Of a stretch of DNA of 64,000 nt, positions 8,904 to 16,815 are shown piece after piece (position 1 is the stretch's first letter; each line of letters begins with the position of its first letter). The DNA is from Desulfovibrio sp. G11 (GTDB lineage: Bacteria; Desulfobacterota; Desulfovibrionia; Desulfovibrionales; Desulfovibrionaceae), in the NCBI RefSeq assembly GCF_900243745.1, contig NZ_LT984798.1, positions 1,978,501-2,042,500 on the forward strand, written 5' to 3'. The notes below the pieces were generated by a model. The model was given only the letters and a program-made list of their open reading frames with translations. It ran no database searches and was not told the origin of the DNA. Made by a program: the position numbers and the translations under genes.

Positions 8904-9731
8904 TTAAAAGGGGTGGACGCTGCGCCGCCCACGGTCGAAAACCGTGTACTCCCTGAAACCGAAGGCGCTGGCGTAAGAGGCAAGACGGGCGAAGCCGTAG
9001 CCTACGTCATCGGTAACGTGAGCGTCCGAGGCGAAGCTTATGGGCAGCTCCATTTCCGCAGCCATGACCATGATGGGTGGCGCGGGATAGATTTCGCGGC
9101 ATGCCTTGCGTATACCGGCGGATGAGATTTCCATACTCATTCCAGACTTGCGCAGGGCGGTCAGCCCCCGGCGTACAAGTTCCCGGCTTTGCGGCTTGTG
9201 CAGCCAGATGTGAAACTGCTCTACGGAAAAAATCTTGATAAGGTCCGGGTGCGCCGCGATATTGAACAGCCCCGAGGCCAGCATGGCCTCCCAGGCTTCA
9301 AAATAGTGCGTATACTGTACTTCGCACTCTTCCTGCGACATGGCCCTCCACGGGTCGGCGCCGTCGTCAAAACCCCAGCGCCCGATAAAATGCACGCTGC
9401 CGAGCAGGTAATCAAAATCGTAGGCTGTGCTGGAGGCGCGGGTAAAGTCTGTCTGCCCTTCCAGCCAGTCCATCTCCATGCCGAAAAGCACCCGGCAGGG
9501 GCCGTCCGTATTGGCCGCCTTGAGGGCCAGCACCTCGCTGGCGTAGTCCGGCAGGTGGCGGGTGAGCCTGTCGCGGTATTCGTGCGTGTAGTCAAAGCCC
9601 ACCGGCCGGGGAGAATGTTCGGTAAAGCCGATAAGTTCAATGCCCCTGGCCTGTGCAGCCGCGTGCATTTCAGCCGGGCTGTTGCCGCCGTGCGAGTATT
9701 TGGTATGGGTGTGCAGGTCTGCAAGGATCAT
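8904..9731 (-). CDS. PHP-domain phosphatase, histidinol-phosphatase (HisK) type
   Basis: 275 residues from the ATG at 9731 (AGGAA nine bases upstream); longer upstream frames read through the spacer. Metal-binding PHP signatures are all present: DLHTHTKYSHG at the N-terminus, FTEHSP, GMEMDW, LGSVHFIG, AAHPDLIK and SDAHV near the end. This pattern is that of HisK-type histidinol-phosphate phosphatases, which dephosphorylate L-histidinol phosphate in histidine synthesis using a trinuclear metal centre. Related PHP enzymes act on other phosphoesters and no his genes are adjacent, so the substrate is provisional. It is separated from nfnB by a terminator. Confidence 0.8.
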   Translation of the reverse strand: MILADLHTHTKYSHGGNSPAEMHAAAQARGIELIGFTEHSPRPVGFDYTHEYRDRLTRHLPDYASEVLALKAANTDGPCRVLFGMEMDWLEGQTDFTRASSTAYDFDYLLGSVHFIGRWGFDDGADPWRAMSQEECEVQYTHYFEAWEAMLASGLFNIAAHPDLIKIFSVEQFHIWLHKPQSRELVRRGLTALRKSGMSMEISSAGIRKACREIYPAPPIMVMAAEMELPISFASDAHVTDDVGYGFARLASYASAFGFREYTVFDRGRRSVHPF

Positions 9732-9870
9732 GACGGGTATTCCTGAATGCTCCGGGATGTTTCCGGCCCCATTGGCGGGGAGGGTTGTTATTATGACCAG
9801 TATGACCCTGAAAGCCCCGGCTGGCAAGATGTGACGGCCTGTGCCGCCGGGCTGCGCCGGCATGCCGTCC

Positions 9871-9949
9871 GGAAAAAACCGGGGGAGAAAGCCTTTTCCT
9901 GTCTTGCCGCAACCCGGAGGCGCGCGCAGACAGTGAAGCTTTCTCCCCC
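9871..9949 (-). terminator. Terminator of the nfn operon with long structured loop
   Basis: Read on the minus strand, the arms GGGGGAGAAAGC (9949-9938) and GCTTTCTCCCCC (9892-9881) form a perfect 12-bp stem followed by GGTTTTTT. The 45-base loop contains a second stem (CTGTCT with AGACAG). It lies 28 bases past the nfnB stop. Confidence 0.75.
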
Positions 9950-9976
9950 GCGGATGTTTGAGCGCAGTGTCTCGGG

Positions 9977-11398
9977 CTACTTCAGCAGGCGCCTTACGAT
10001 TTCCTGTCCGGCCTTGCGCCCCGCGCCCATGGCAAGGATGACGGTGGCCGCGCCGGTAACGATGTCGCCGCCGGCAAAGACGTTGGGTATGGATGTTTCG
10101 CCCGTTTCTTCATCGGCCTCGATATAGCCCCACTTGTTCAGCTTGAGCTTGGGTGTGGCTTCCAGAAGTATGGGATTGGAGCGTGTGCCCAGAGCCACAA
10201 TGGCGAGGTCGGTGGGCAGGTCGTACACTTCGCCTTCAATGGCAACGGGGCGGCGGCGGCCGGAGGCGTCTGGTTCGCCCAGTTCCATTTTTTGCAGGGT
10301 AACGGAGGTGAGGCGCATTTCGCTGTCGCCGTTAAAGCACACCGGCGCGGAAAGCATGGCAAACTGTACGCCCTCTTCTTCGGCATGTTCTATTTCTTCA
10401 AGGCGGGCGGGCATTTCGTCCCTGGTGCGGCGGTAGACAATGTGCACGCTTTCCGCGCCCATGCGCAGGGCTGTGCGCGCCGCGTCCATAGCTACGTTGC
10501 CCGCGCCGAACACGGTGACGTTTTTACCGGGAAAGGCCGGGGTGTCCTGACCGGGAAAGTCGTAGGCCCGGCCGAGGTTTACGCGGGTAAGATACTCATT
10601 GGCCGAGAATACGCCCACAAGATTTTCTCCCGGCACGCCCAGGAATACGGGCAGGCCAGCACCCACGCCGATAAAGACGGCATGATGGCTTTCAAGCAGT
10701 TCGTCCACGTCCACGGTACGGCCGCCAACGGCGTTCAGGTGAAAGTCCACACCAGACTGGCGCAGGCCGTCAATTTCTGTGGCGACCACGTTCTTGGGCA
10801 GACGGAACGCCGGAATGCCATAGATGAGCACCCCACCGGCCTCGTGCAGGGCTTCGTATACGTCTACCTTGATGCCTGCGGCGGCGCAGACGCCCGCACA
10901 GGTGAGGGATGACGGGCCGGAGCCGATGCAGGCTACCTTGAGGTCGCCCCTGGGCAGTGCGCAGGCGTTGGTGCCGGTAACCTGCTCGCAGGCTGTGGTC
11001 GCTATATAGGTGTCGGCCACAAAGCGCTCAAGGCGGCCGATAGCTACAGGCTGGCCCTTGGCCTTGAGGACGCACTTGCCTTCGCACTGATGTTCCTGCG
11101 GGCAAACGCGGCCGCACACGGCGGGCAGGCTGTTGGTGCTCTTGATGATGCGGTAGGCCGCATCCATATTGCCCAGGGCCACTTCACGGATAAAGTCGCG
11201 GATGGGCACTTCCACAGGGCAGCCGCTGACGCAGAAGGGCTTTTTGCACTGCAGGCAGCGCCGGGCTTCTTCAATGGCCATTTCCTTGGTGTAGCCCAAG
11301 GCCACTTCATCGAAGTTGGCGCGGCGCACCTCGGCGGGCTGGCAGGGCATGTTCACCCTGGGAGCAACAGGTTTTCTTTTGGAAGGTTTAGTTTCCAT
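9977..11398 (-). CDS. nfnB: NfnB, large subunit of NADH-dependent ferredoxin:NADP+ oxidoreductase
   Basis: 473 residues from the ATG at 11398 (GAGGA upstream). The N-terminus carries the two [4Fe-4S] motifs of the GltD/SudA family: CLQCKKPFCVSGCP (near 48) and CGRVCPQEHQCEGKC. The FAD-binding fingerprint IGSGPSSLTCAG, the NADPH-binding VFGAGNVAMDAART and the family GGDIVTGAATVI segment follow. With the FNR-like partner upstream it forms the electron-bifurcating Nfn complex, which reduces two NADP+ with NADH and reduced ferredoxin. It could be annotated as a glutamate synthase small subunit, but no gltB lies near. The two genes overlap by 11 bases, implying translational coupling. Confidence 0.92.
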   Translation of the reverse strand: METKPSKRKPVAPRVNMPCQPAEVRRANFDEVALGYTKEMAIEEARRCLQCKKPFCVSGCPVEVPIRDFIREVALGNMDAAYRIIKSTNSLPAVCGRVCPQEHQCEGKCVLKAKGQPVAIGRLERFVADTYIATTACEQVTGTNACALPRGDLKVACIGSGPSSLTCAGVCAAAGIKVDVYEALHEAGGVLIYGIPAFRLPKNVVATEIDGLRQSGVDFHLNAVGGRTVDVDELLESHHAVFIGVGAGLPVFLGVPGENLVGVFSANEYLTRVNLGRAYDFPGQDTPAFPGKNVTVFGAGNVAMDAARTALRMGAESVHIVYRRTRDEMPARLEEIEHAEEEGVQFAMLSAPVCFNGDSEMRLTSVTLQKMELGEPDASGRRRPVAIEGEVYDLPTDLAIVALGTRSNPILLEATPKLKLNKWGYIEADEETGETSIPNVFAGGDIVTGAATVILAMGAGRKAGQEIVRRLLK

Positions 11399-12233
11399 GA
11401 GCAATCCTCAGCTGGTAATCGTCGATGGAGACTTTTTCCTGTTCGCGGTAGGCAGCCAGGCGGCGGCGCAGCTCGGGAAAGTCCACTTCATGCCCGTCAA
11501 ATTCGGGGCCGTCCACACAGGCAAACTTGGTTTTGCCGCCAACGCTCACGCGGCAGGCGCCGCACATGCCGATGCCGTCAACCATGATGGGGTTGAGGCT
11601 GACAGTGGTTTTTACGCCGAAGGCGCGCGTGGCTTCTGCCACGGCGGCCATCATCGGCACAGGACCGACAGCCACCACCTCAAAAACGGTCTTGTCTTTT
11701 TCGAGCCTGTCGCGCAGAAGGTCGGTCACAAGGCCCTTGTGTCCGTAGCTGCCGTCATCGGTGGAGATGAGCAGCTCGTCAACAAAAAGTTTCAGTTCTT
11801 TTTCAAAAAGCAGCAGATCTTTGCTGCGCGCGCCGATGATGCCCACCACCTTGTTGCCGGCACGTGCATGGCCCTTGGCGATGTGGTGCATGGCGGCAAT
11901 GCCCGTGCCGCCGCCCACACAGATGACAGTGCCTTTTTTTTCAATGTGGGTGGGGTGGCCCAGTGGGCCGCAGACATCAAGAATGGAGTCGCCGGTATCA
12001 AGTTCTTCGAGAATGGCAGTGCTTTTGCCCATGACCAGATACACGATGGTAATGGTGCCTTTTTCGGCATCGGTATCTGCAATGGTCAGGGGAATGCGTT
12101 CGCCCGTGGGGGTCATCCGCAGCATGACAAAGTGGCCGGGCCGGGCCTTGCGGGCAATTTGCGGCGCATCAAGCACCATCTTGCTGGTTTTGCCCGGGAT
12201 CAGGCTTTCCTTGTGCAGTATGGGTGTTGGCAT
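11388..12233 (-). CDS. nfnA: NfnA, FNR-like subunit of Nfn transhydrogenase
   Basis: 281 residues from the ATG at 12233, preceded by AAGAGGAGA. The N-terminal FAD domain (PGHFVMLRMTPTGERIPLTIAD), the NAD-binding CVGGGTGIAAMHHIAKG and the C-terminal [2Fe-2S] cysteines (CGACRVSVGGKTKFAC) match the dihydroorotate-dehydrogenase electron-transfer/SudB family. Its stop overlaps the nfnB start. Together they are the bifurcating Nfn (formerly called sulfide dehydrogenase SudAB), a soluble cytoplasmic complex linking the NADH, NADPH and ferredoxin pools. The promoter should lie in the 420-base spacer upstream, where I could not identify a convincing one. Confidence 0.92.
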   Translation of the reverse strand: MPTPILHKESLIPGKTSKMVLDAPQIARKARPGHFVMLRMTPTGERIPLTIADTDAEKGTITIVYLVMGKSTAILEELDTGDSILDVCGPLGHPTHIEKKGTVICVGGGTGIAAMHHIAKGHARAGNKVVGIIGARSKDLLLFEKELKLFVDELLISTDDGSYGHKGLVTDLLRDRLEKDKTVFEVVAVGPVPMMAAVAEATRAFGVKTTVSLNPIMVDGIGMCGACRVSVGGKTKFACVDGPEFDGHEVDFPELRRRLAAYREQEKVSIDDYQLRIAHGN

Positions 12234-12654
12234 AGACTCTCCTCTTCTGGCTTGGTGCGCTATGGTATCTGCGAATACGCGCCCATGCAAGCGCGGGGCG
12301 CGTATAAATGGCCCCCGGACCAGCCCCGGGCGGGGCAGCCGCTGACGCGGTACGGCGCGGGGTGGAGCGGCGGCAGGGCGGCTTGTCTTGAACCCGCTTT
12401 ACCGGTCTGCAGGAAAACGTGTTTTGATGTACTGGTGTACTTGTGCAAACGCAATATATTTATGCTGTTACCACGTATGTTGACGTTTCGGGCGTTCGTG
12501 CTGCTTTTTCCCGGTCAGAAACTCTAAAGGTTTTTGCCGCGCATTCCGATAGGGTTGGTGATGAGTGGGGAAGGGGAGACCGTGTACAGACACAAAAAGG
12601 CGAACCAGCCCCCCGGATGCAGGGAAGCAGTGATCCATTCAGGGAGGAATGGTC

Positions 12655-12933
12655 ATGTCGCAACGCATCACTGACACATTCCTGTCGGAAGCCGGACCGC
12701 CGGAAAGACTCGCGCCTGAAGAGCACGACCTTGCCGTGATACAGCGGTACCTTGCCGTACTGGAAGAAAACAAGAAGGCCAGCCGCGCGGCCATCACCGA
12801 CGCGGATATGGCTATGGACATGGCGGGCTTTGTGCGGCGTCAGCTGCGCAACCCTTTGCAAAGGCACGCCATATCGCCCGCGCTGCTGGCTTTGGCCCTG
12901 GTGCAGCGCGTACCGGACGCGCCTCAACAATAA
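12655..12933 (+). CDS. Small hypothetical protein
   Basis: 92 residues, MSQRITDTFLSEAGPPERL..., with an excellent ribosome site AGGGAGG seven bases before the ATG at 12655. It is mostly helical and charged (HDLAVIQRYLAVLEENKKASR), with no signal peptide or membrane segment and no recognised family. An overlapping 185-codon minus-strand frame has arginine-rich shadow composition and no ribosome site. A hairpin CGGCGTT...AACGCCG (12935-12960) follows the stop immediately, without a T-run. It is an isolated gene between nfnA (divergent) and a gene-poor region. Confidence 0.65.
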   Translation: MSQRITDTFLSEAGPPERLAPEEHDLAVIQRYLAVLEENKKASRAAITDADMAMDMAGFVRRQLRNPLQRHAISPALLALALVQRVPDAPQQ

Positions 12934-12968
12934 TCGGCGTTGGCCCAGCGGGAAACGCCGTGGACCAT

Positions 12969-13093
12969 TAGAGCACGTAACGCTTGAAATGGTTGCTTGA
13001 CGGCGAATCAGATTCACCTTGCAATCATTTTGCGGCGCGGATTTTTTAAATCCACGCAGGGCATTCCAGCTTTTTCAAAGTTGAACTGCTCTA
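12969..13093. repeat. Degenerate repeat bounded by inverted TAGAGCA ends (copy A)
   Basis: A 125-bp segment beginning TAGAGCACGTAACGCTTGAA and ending GTTGAACTGCTCTA. The ends are imperfect inverted repeats. Inside are hairpins GAATC-A-GATTC and GGATTT-TTT-AAATCC. A segment of similar architecture occurs at 22873-23019. It is MITE-like or REP-like; no coding potential. Confidence 0.4.
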
Positions 13094-13343
13094 GAGCGCA
13101 GAAAGCCTGAAACAGCCGCCTGAGGGCAGGCAGGGCTTGCCCGGGGCTGTTTCGCCGTGCGGATTACCCAAAAAACGCACGGGTCAGATAAAACAGGTTC
13201 CATGCTGATTTGCTCTAACCACGCATACCGGACAGGCGGCACAATGCCGCACTGTCTTTGTAAACACGAAAAGCATCACTTTTCCGTGACATGAACGGGA
13301 GCGTGGCAGGTTCGCAGTCCATAAGAAATTCTCCACTCATGCG

Positions 13344-13378
13344 AAGAGGAGGGCCGTGGGGGCCCTCCTCTTTCTGTT
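13344..13378 (+). terminator. Orphan rho-independent terminator
   Basis: A 12-bp stem (AAGAGGAGGGCC with GGCCCTCCTCTT), a 5-base loop and a T-rich tail (TCTGTTTC). No plus-strand gene ends within 400 bases upstream, so it may close a small RNA starting somewhere in 13180-13340 or terminate leaky transcription from the small gene at 12655. Confidence 0.65.
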
Positions 13379-13831
13379 TCGGCGCATGCCCTATAACGGA
13401 TTGCGGAGCGTTGTTCCCGCATGCGCCGGTGTGCCCGCCCGCGGCAACCGGATCAGGCGTCCGGTAGAAGGGGCTTGGCTGCCGGACTGCCTGACGCTTA
13501 TGGCAGCGGCCGCCGCGGGCGGATGTGGAGAATGCTGCCCGGGAAACCGTTCACCGTGTCCCGGGGCGATGCCGTTTTTCGGTTGCCGGGCGGGACATGC
13601 CTGGCATGCTTTTATGGCAGGCACAGTGTGGCTTACAGTGTTTCCTGTTTTGTGCCGGAAGCAAAATATGTTGCGCGGCTGCCGTATTGCGAAGCCCCGG
13701 GATTTTTGCCGTTGCCGGTTCGCCCGGCTCTTTGCCGTGCCTGTGCAGGCATTGCGGTAGCGGTCTGTTCCTTGTGCCTGTGTGGCGCGGATGCACAGCA
13801 GCTTCCGCACCACACAGGCAGGCATCAGTCC

Positions 13832-15313
13832 CTAGGGGTAAAAGCCGGTGGGGGCTTCTGACAGGTTGATGATGATGTTTTTCTGCTGGGTGTAGTGTTC
13901 AAGGATGGTCTTGTGCGTCTCGCGCCCGATGCCCGATTCCTTGTAGCCGCCAAAGGGAGCGCCCGCCGGGATGCTGTTGTAGGTGTTCACCCACATGCGG
14001 CCTGTTTCAATGGCGCGGCTTACGCGGATGGCGCGGTTGATGTCACGCGTCCATACACCGCCGCCAAGGCCGTAGACGCTGTCGTTGGCCATACGGACCA
14101 CTTCTTCTTCAGTCTTGAACTTGATGATGACGGCAACGGGACCGAAGATTTCATCCCGCGCAACGCGCATGTCGTTGGTGACGTTGCCGAGCAGGGTGGG
14201 GCGCATAAAGCACCCTCTGTCCAGATCGCCCGACGTGACGCGCTCGCCGCCGCAAAGCACTGTGGCCCCTTCGCCCTTGGCCTGCTCAATGCAAAGCAGA
14301 ATGGCCTTGAGGTGCGATTCGTATATCTGCGAACCCATCTGGGTGTCCGCTTCCCAGGGCAGGCCCACCTTGACGCGGTTGAAGCGTTCCACGGCTTCGG
14401 CCACAAACCTGTCGTAAATGTCTTCATGCACAAAAACGCGCGAACCGGCGCAGCATACCTGCCCCTGGTTGAACAGGATGCCCATTTGCAGCCCGTCCAT
14501 GGCAAGGTCCCACTGGCAGTCGGGGAAAAAGATATTGGCCGACTTGCCGCCAAGCTCCAGGGTGGAGGGGATCAGGCGTTTGGCCGCGGCCATGCCCACG
14601 CTGCGTCCCACATCGGTGGAACCGGTAAAGGCCAGCTTGTTGAAGCCGGGGTGCTCGAGGATATACTGGCCGGAGCGCGAGCCGCGCCCGGTGATCACGT
14701 TGAACACGCCCTTGGGCAGCACTCCGTTGATAAGGCGCGCCAGCTCCAGGACGGAAAGCGAGGTGTGGTTGGATGGCTTGAACACGGTGCAGCAGCCTGC
14801 GGCAAGCACGGGGGCCAGCTTCCATGCGGCCATGAGAAAGGGAAAGTTCCACGGCACAATCTGGCCTACCACGCCGATGGGTTCGCGCAGAACCAGCGAA
14901 AGCGTGTTTTTGTCAAGCATGGTGGCCGAACCTTCCTCAGAGCGCAGCACACCCGCAAAATAGCGGAAATGATCGGCGGCAAAGGGAATGTCCACATTTG
15001 CGGTTTCGCGGATGGGTTTGCCGTTATCCAGTGTTTCCACCAGGGCAAGATGTTCTTTGTTGGCGTCGATGATATCCGCTATTTTCATGAGCAGGTCGGC
15101 ACGTTCGGCGGCATCTGTATTTTTCCAGCTTGCCCACGCCGTTGTGGCGGCCTTGACGGCCGCGTCCACATCTTCCCTGGTGGCTTCGGCGCAGGTTGCC
15201 AGGCGTTCGCCATTGGCCGGGCAAAGGGATTCGAAGGTTCCTCCGTCAGAGGCCTCCTTCCATTCGCCATCAATGAAGAGAGAATATCTATCCTGCAGGT
15301 CGGTTTTTTTCAT
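13832..15313 (-). CDS. NAD(P)-dependent aldehyde dehydrogenase
   Basis: 493 residues, full-length ALDH superfamily. It has the cofactor segment VGQIVPWNFPFLMAAWKLAPVL, the general-base glutamate in LELGGKSANI and the catalytic cysteine in GQVCCAGSR, followed by the family motif EIFGPV and the C-terminal PFGGYKESGIGRE. It most resembles the ALDH2/betaine-aldehyde/AldA-type cytosolic enzymes that oxidise acetaldehyde or similar aldehydes to acids. The substrate is unknown. AAGGAAG precedes the ATG. A 400-base AT-rich spacer upstream suggests its own regulated promoter. Together with the iron alcohol dehydrogenase at 61.3 kb it would allow ethanol oxidation. Confidence 0.93.
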   Translation of the reverse strand: MKKTDLQDRYSLFIDGEWKEASDGGTFESLCPANGERLATCAEATREDVDAAVKAATTAWASWKNTDAAERADLLMKIADIIDANKEHLALVETLDNGKPIRETANVDIPFAADHFRYFAGVLRSEEGSATMLDKNTLSLVLREPIGVVGQIVPWNFPFLMAAWKLAPVLAAGCCTVFKPSNHTSLSVLELARLINGVLPKGVFNVITGRGSRSGQYILEHPGFNKLAFTGSTDVGRSVGMAAAKRLIPSTLELGGKSANIFFPDCQWDLAMDGLQMGILFNQGQVCCAGSRVFVHEDIYDRFVAEAVERFNRVKVGLPWEADTQMGSQIYESHLKAILLCIEQAKGEGATVLCGGERVTSGDLDRGCFMRPTLLGNVTNDMRVARDEIFGPVAVIIKFKTEEEVVRMANDSVYGLGGGVWTRDINRAIRVSRAIETGRMWVNTYNSIPAGAPFGGYKESGIGRETHKTILEHYTQQKNIIINLSEAPTGFYP

Positions 15314-15891
15314 GACGCTTCCTTTGGTTAAAGGTTTGCATGCACAACGTAGTGAATGTTGCTATAAAGTAGTAAGTCCTTTTTGAAGTTGTTAAAGGGG
15401 TAAAAAGATGGAGAATAGAAAAATATAAACTATGTTGTGAAAAAAGTATCAAACTGACGGCTTCATGTGAACAATTGATACATTGTAAAACATGCTTTGC
15501 CACACAGTATAAGATAAGCGCCAAAAGAACAAAAATCGCAACAGTATCACGCTCTGCATAATTATCAGGATATAAACAGAATAGAGCGCGTGCAGTTACG
15601 TGGGATATGATTGGGGAAAAATCAGGGCATCTGCTTGCGCAGGAGCAGGCGCAAAAAAACCGGCCAAAGCGTTGGCAAAGGGCTGGGCGAGGTACCCTGT
15701 ACAGCAGGGGGATAGTTAACCGCAGCGAAACTGCGGGCAATGGAAAGAGCTTGTTGTGGCAGCTGCCCGGGGTGCAGTCCAGGGCAGCTGCCATATGAAA
15801 TGTTTCAGTGTGTTCGGGCGGGCCGTCTGCACGGCGGGCGGCTGAACGTATCGCCCGCATTTACCTGTCTGTCGGGGCCGGACTGCAAGGT
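15314..15891. other. AT-rich spacer upstream of the aldehyde dehydrogenase
   Basis: No credible gene. The 15380-15560 part is clearly more AT-rich than the surroundings and should hold the promoter of the minus-strand aldehyde dehydrogenase gene. I could not settle on a -35/-10 or sigma-54 pair. The rest lies downstream of cobM and shows no clear terminator. Confidence 0.4.
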
Positions 15892-16815
15892 TCAGTTTTT
15901 TCTGGCCTGCCTGTAGCCGTGACTGAAGCCGGAAGCGTAGAGCTGCGAGCATGTATCCGGCGCATTCTGCCCCGGCAGTATCAGAAAAACCGTCTGTCTG
16001 GTCAGGCCGTGCTCCGCAACGCATCGGGCCAGGGTTCCGGCGGTGGCCCATATGAGGCGCTGGTCCGGCCAGCCCACGCGGCAAGCGCACAGCACCGGTG
16101 TTTCAGGCGGCATGTGGCACAGCAGGTCGGCCTGCAACGCCTCGCTGGATGCTGCCGACAGGTATATGGCCATGGACGTGCCGTGAGCGGCAAGGCGGCG
16201 TACGGCTTCGCGTTCCGGCACGGGGGTGCGTCCTTCCATCCGGGTGATGACGAGGCTCTGGGTGACTTCAGGTACGGTAAAGGTTACGCCTGCGGCGGCC
16301 GCCGCTGCACAGGCCGCGGTGACGCCCGGTATGACGCGCCAGGGGATGCCGTCTGCATCCAGCAGGCGCGTCTGTTCGCGCAACGTGCCGTACAGGGCAG
16401 GATCGCCCGTGTGCACACGCGCCACCGTACCGCCTTCAAGGGCTGTGCGGCGCACCAGCGCGTGGCATTCTTCAAGGCTCAGGGGGGCGGAGTCCACCAC
16501 AGGCACATCGGGGGCCGCGCAGGCCACCACCTGCGGCGGAACCAGCGAACCTGCATAAAGCACCAGGGCGGCCTCTTCAATGGCCTTGCGCCCCTTGAGC
16601 GTCAAAAGTTCCGGATCGCCGGGGCCGGCCCCGACAAAGCTGACCAGGCCGGGAGTGCTGCCGGAGTTTATGGCTGGCGTCTGGCCGGGAGCATGCCCTG
16701 CGGCTGCGTCCGTCATATGGGCCGTATTCTTTTCGTCATGTTTGCAGGTAGTCATGGCGCCTGCTGTCTGTTGTCTGCCGGGTGTGCTGTTGCCGCTGCT
16801 CGGGATGCGTCTCAT
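15892..16815 (-). CDS. cobM: Cobalt-precorrin-4 C11-methyltransferase (CbiF/CobM)
   Basis: 307 residues. The methyltransferase core begins about residue 57 (LVSFVGAGPGDPELLTLKG) and includes RVHTGDPALYGTLREQ, VIPGVTAACAAAAAAGVTFTVPEVTQSLVITR and the CRVGWPDQ segment, all typical of CbiF/CobM. It adds the C11 methyl group to (cobalt-)precorrin-4 from SAM. In an anaerobe the cobalt pathway (CbiF) is expected. The ATG at 16815 overlaps the cbiET stop by 4 bases (ATGA); ATG codons downstream could give a shorter protein without the roughly 55-residue N-terminal tail. Last gene of the operon. Confidence 0.93.
   Translation of the reverse strand: MRRIPSSGNSTPGRQQTAGAMTTCKHDEKNTAHMTDAAAGHAPGQTPAINSGSTPGLVSFVGAGPGDPELLTLKGRKAIEEAALVLYAGSLVPPQVVACAAPDVPVVDSAPLSLEECHALVRRTALEGGTVARVHTGDPALYGTLREQTRLLDADGIPWRVIPGVTAACAAAAAAGVTFTVPEVTQSLVITRMEGRTPVPEREAVRRLAAHGTSMAIYLSAASSEALQADLLCHMPPETPVLCACRVGWPDQRLIWATAGTLARCVAEHGLTRQTVFLILPGQNAPDTCSQLYASGFSHGYRQARKN

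Larger units (their letters stand above)
12934..13831. other. Gene-poor spacer of about 900 bases
   Basis: Open frames here are short, overlap on both strands, lack ribosome sites and have arginine/alanine shadow composition. What can be supported is the TAGAGCA-bounded repeat (12969-13093), a compound hairpin region (GAAACAGCC...GGCTGTTTC and CCGTGCG...CGCACGG, about 13110-13190) and the orphan terminator at 13344. The 450 bases before the aldehyde dehydrogenase stop show nothing I recognise. Confidence 0.5.

Noticed and set aside
12460..13017. 185-codon minus-strand frame
   Set aside because: Arg-rich shadow composition; the small plus-strand gene at 12655 has a near-perfect ribosome site.
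13300..13335. GGTTCGCAGTCC, resembling a tRNA T-arm
   Set aside because: No acceptor stem, anticodon arm or CCA in proper positions; not a tRNA.
13356..13861. Several overlapping frames on both strands downstream of the aldehyde dehydrogenase
   Set aside because: None has a ribosome site or protein-like composition and all overlap one another; treated as non-coding.
15480..15540. Possible sigma-54 promoter (TGGCA...TGTTTT) for the aldehyde dehydrogenase
   Set aside because: The -12 element and spacing do not fit TGGCAC-N5-TTGC well enough.
15288..15860. 190-codon minus-strand frame upstream of the aldehyde dehydrogenase
   Set aside because: Runs through the AT-rich promoter region into the gene start, with Cys/His/Thr-rich random composition.
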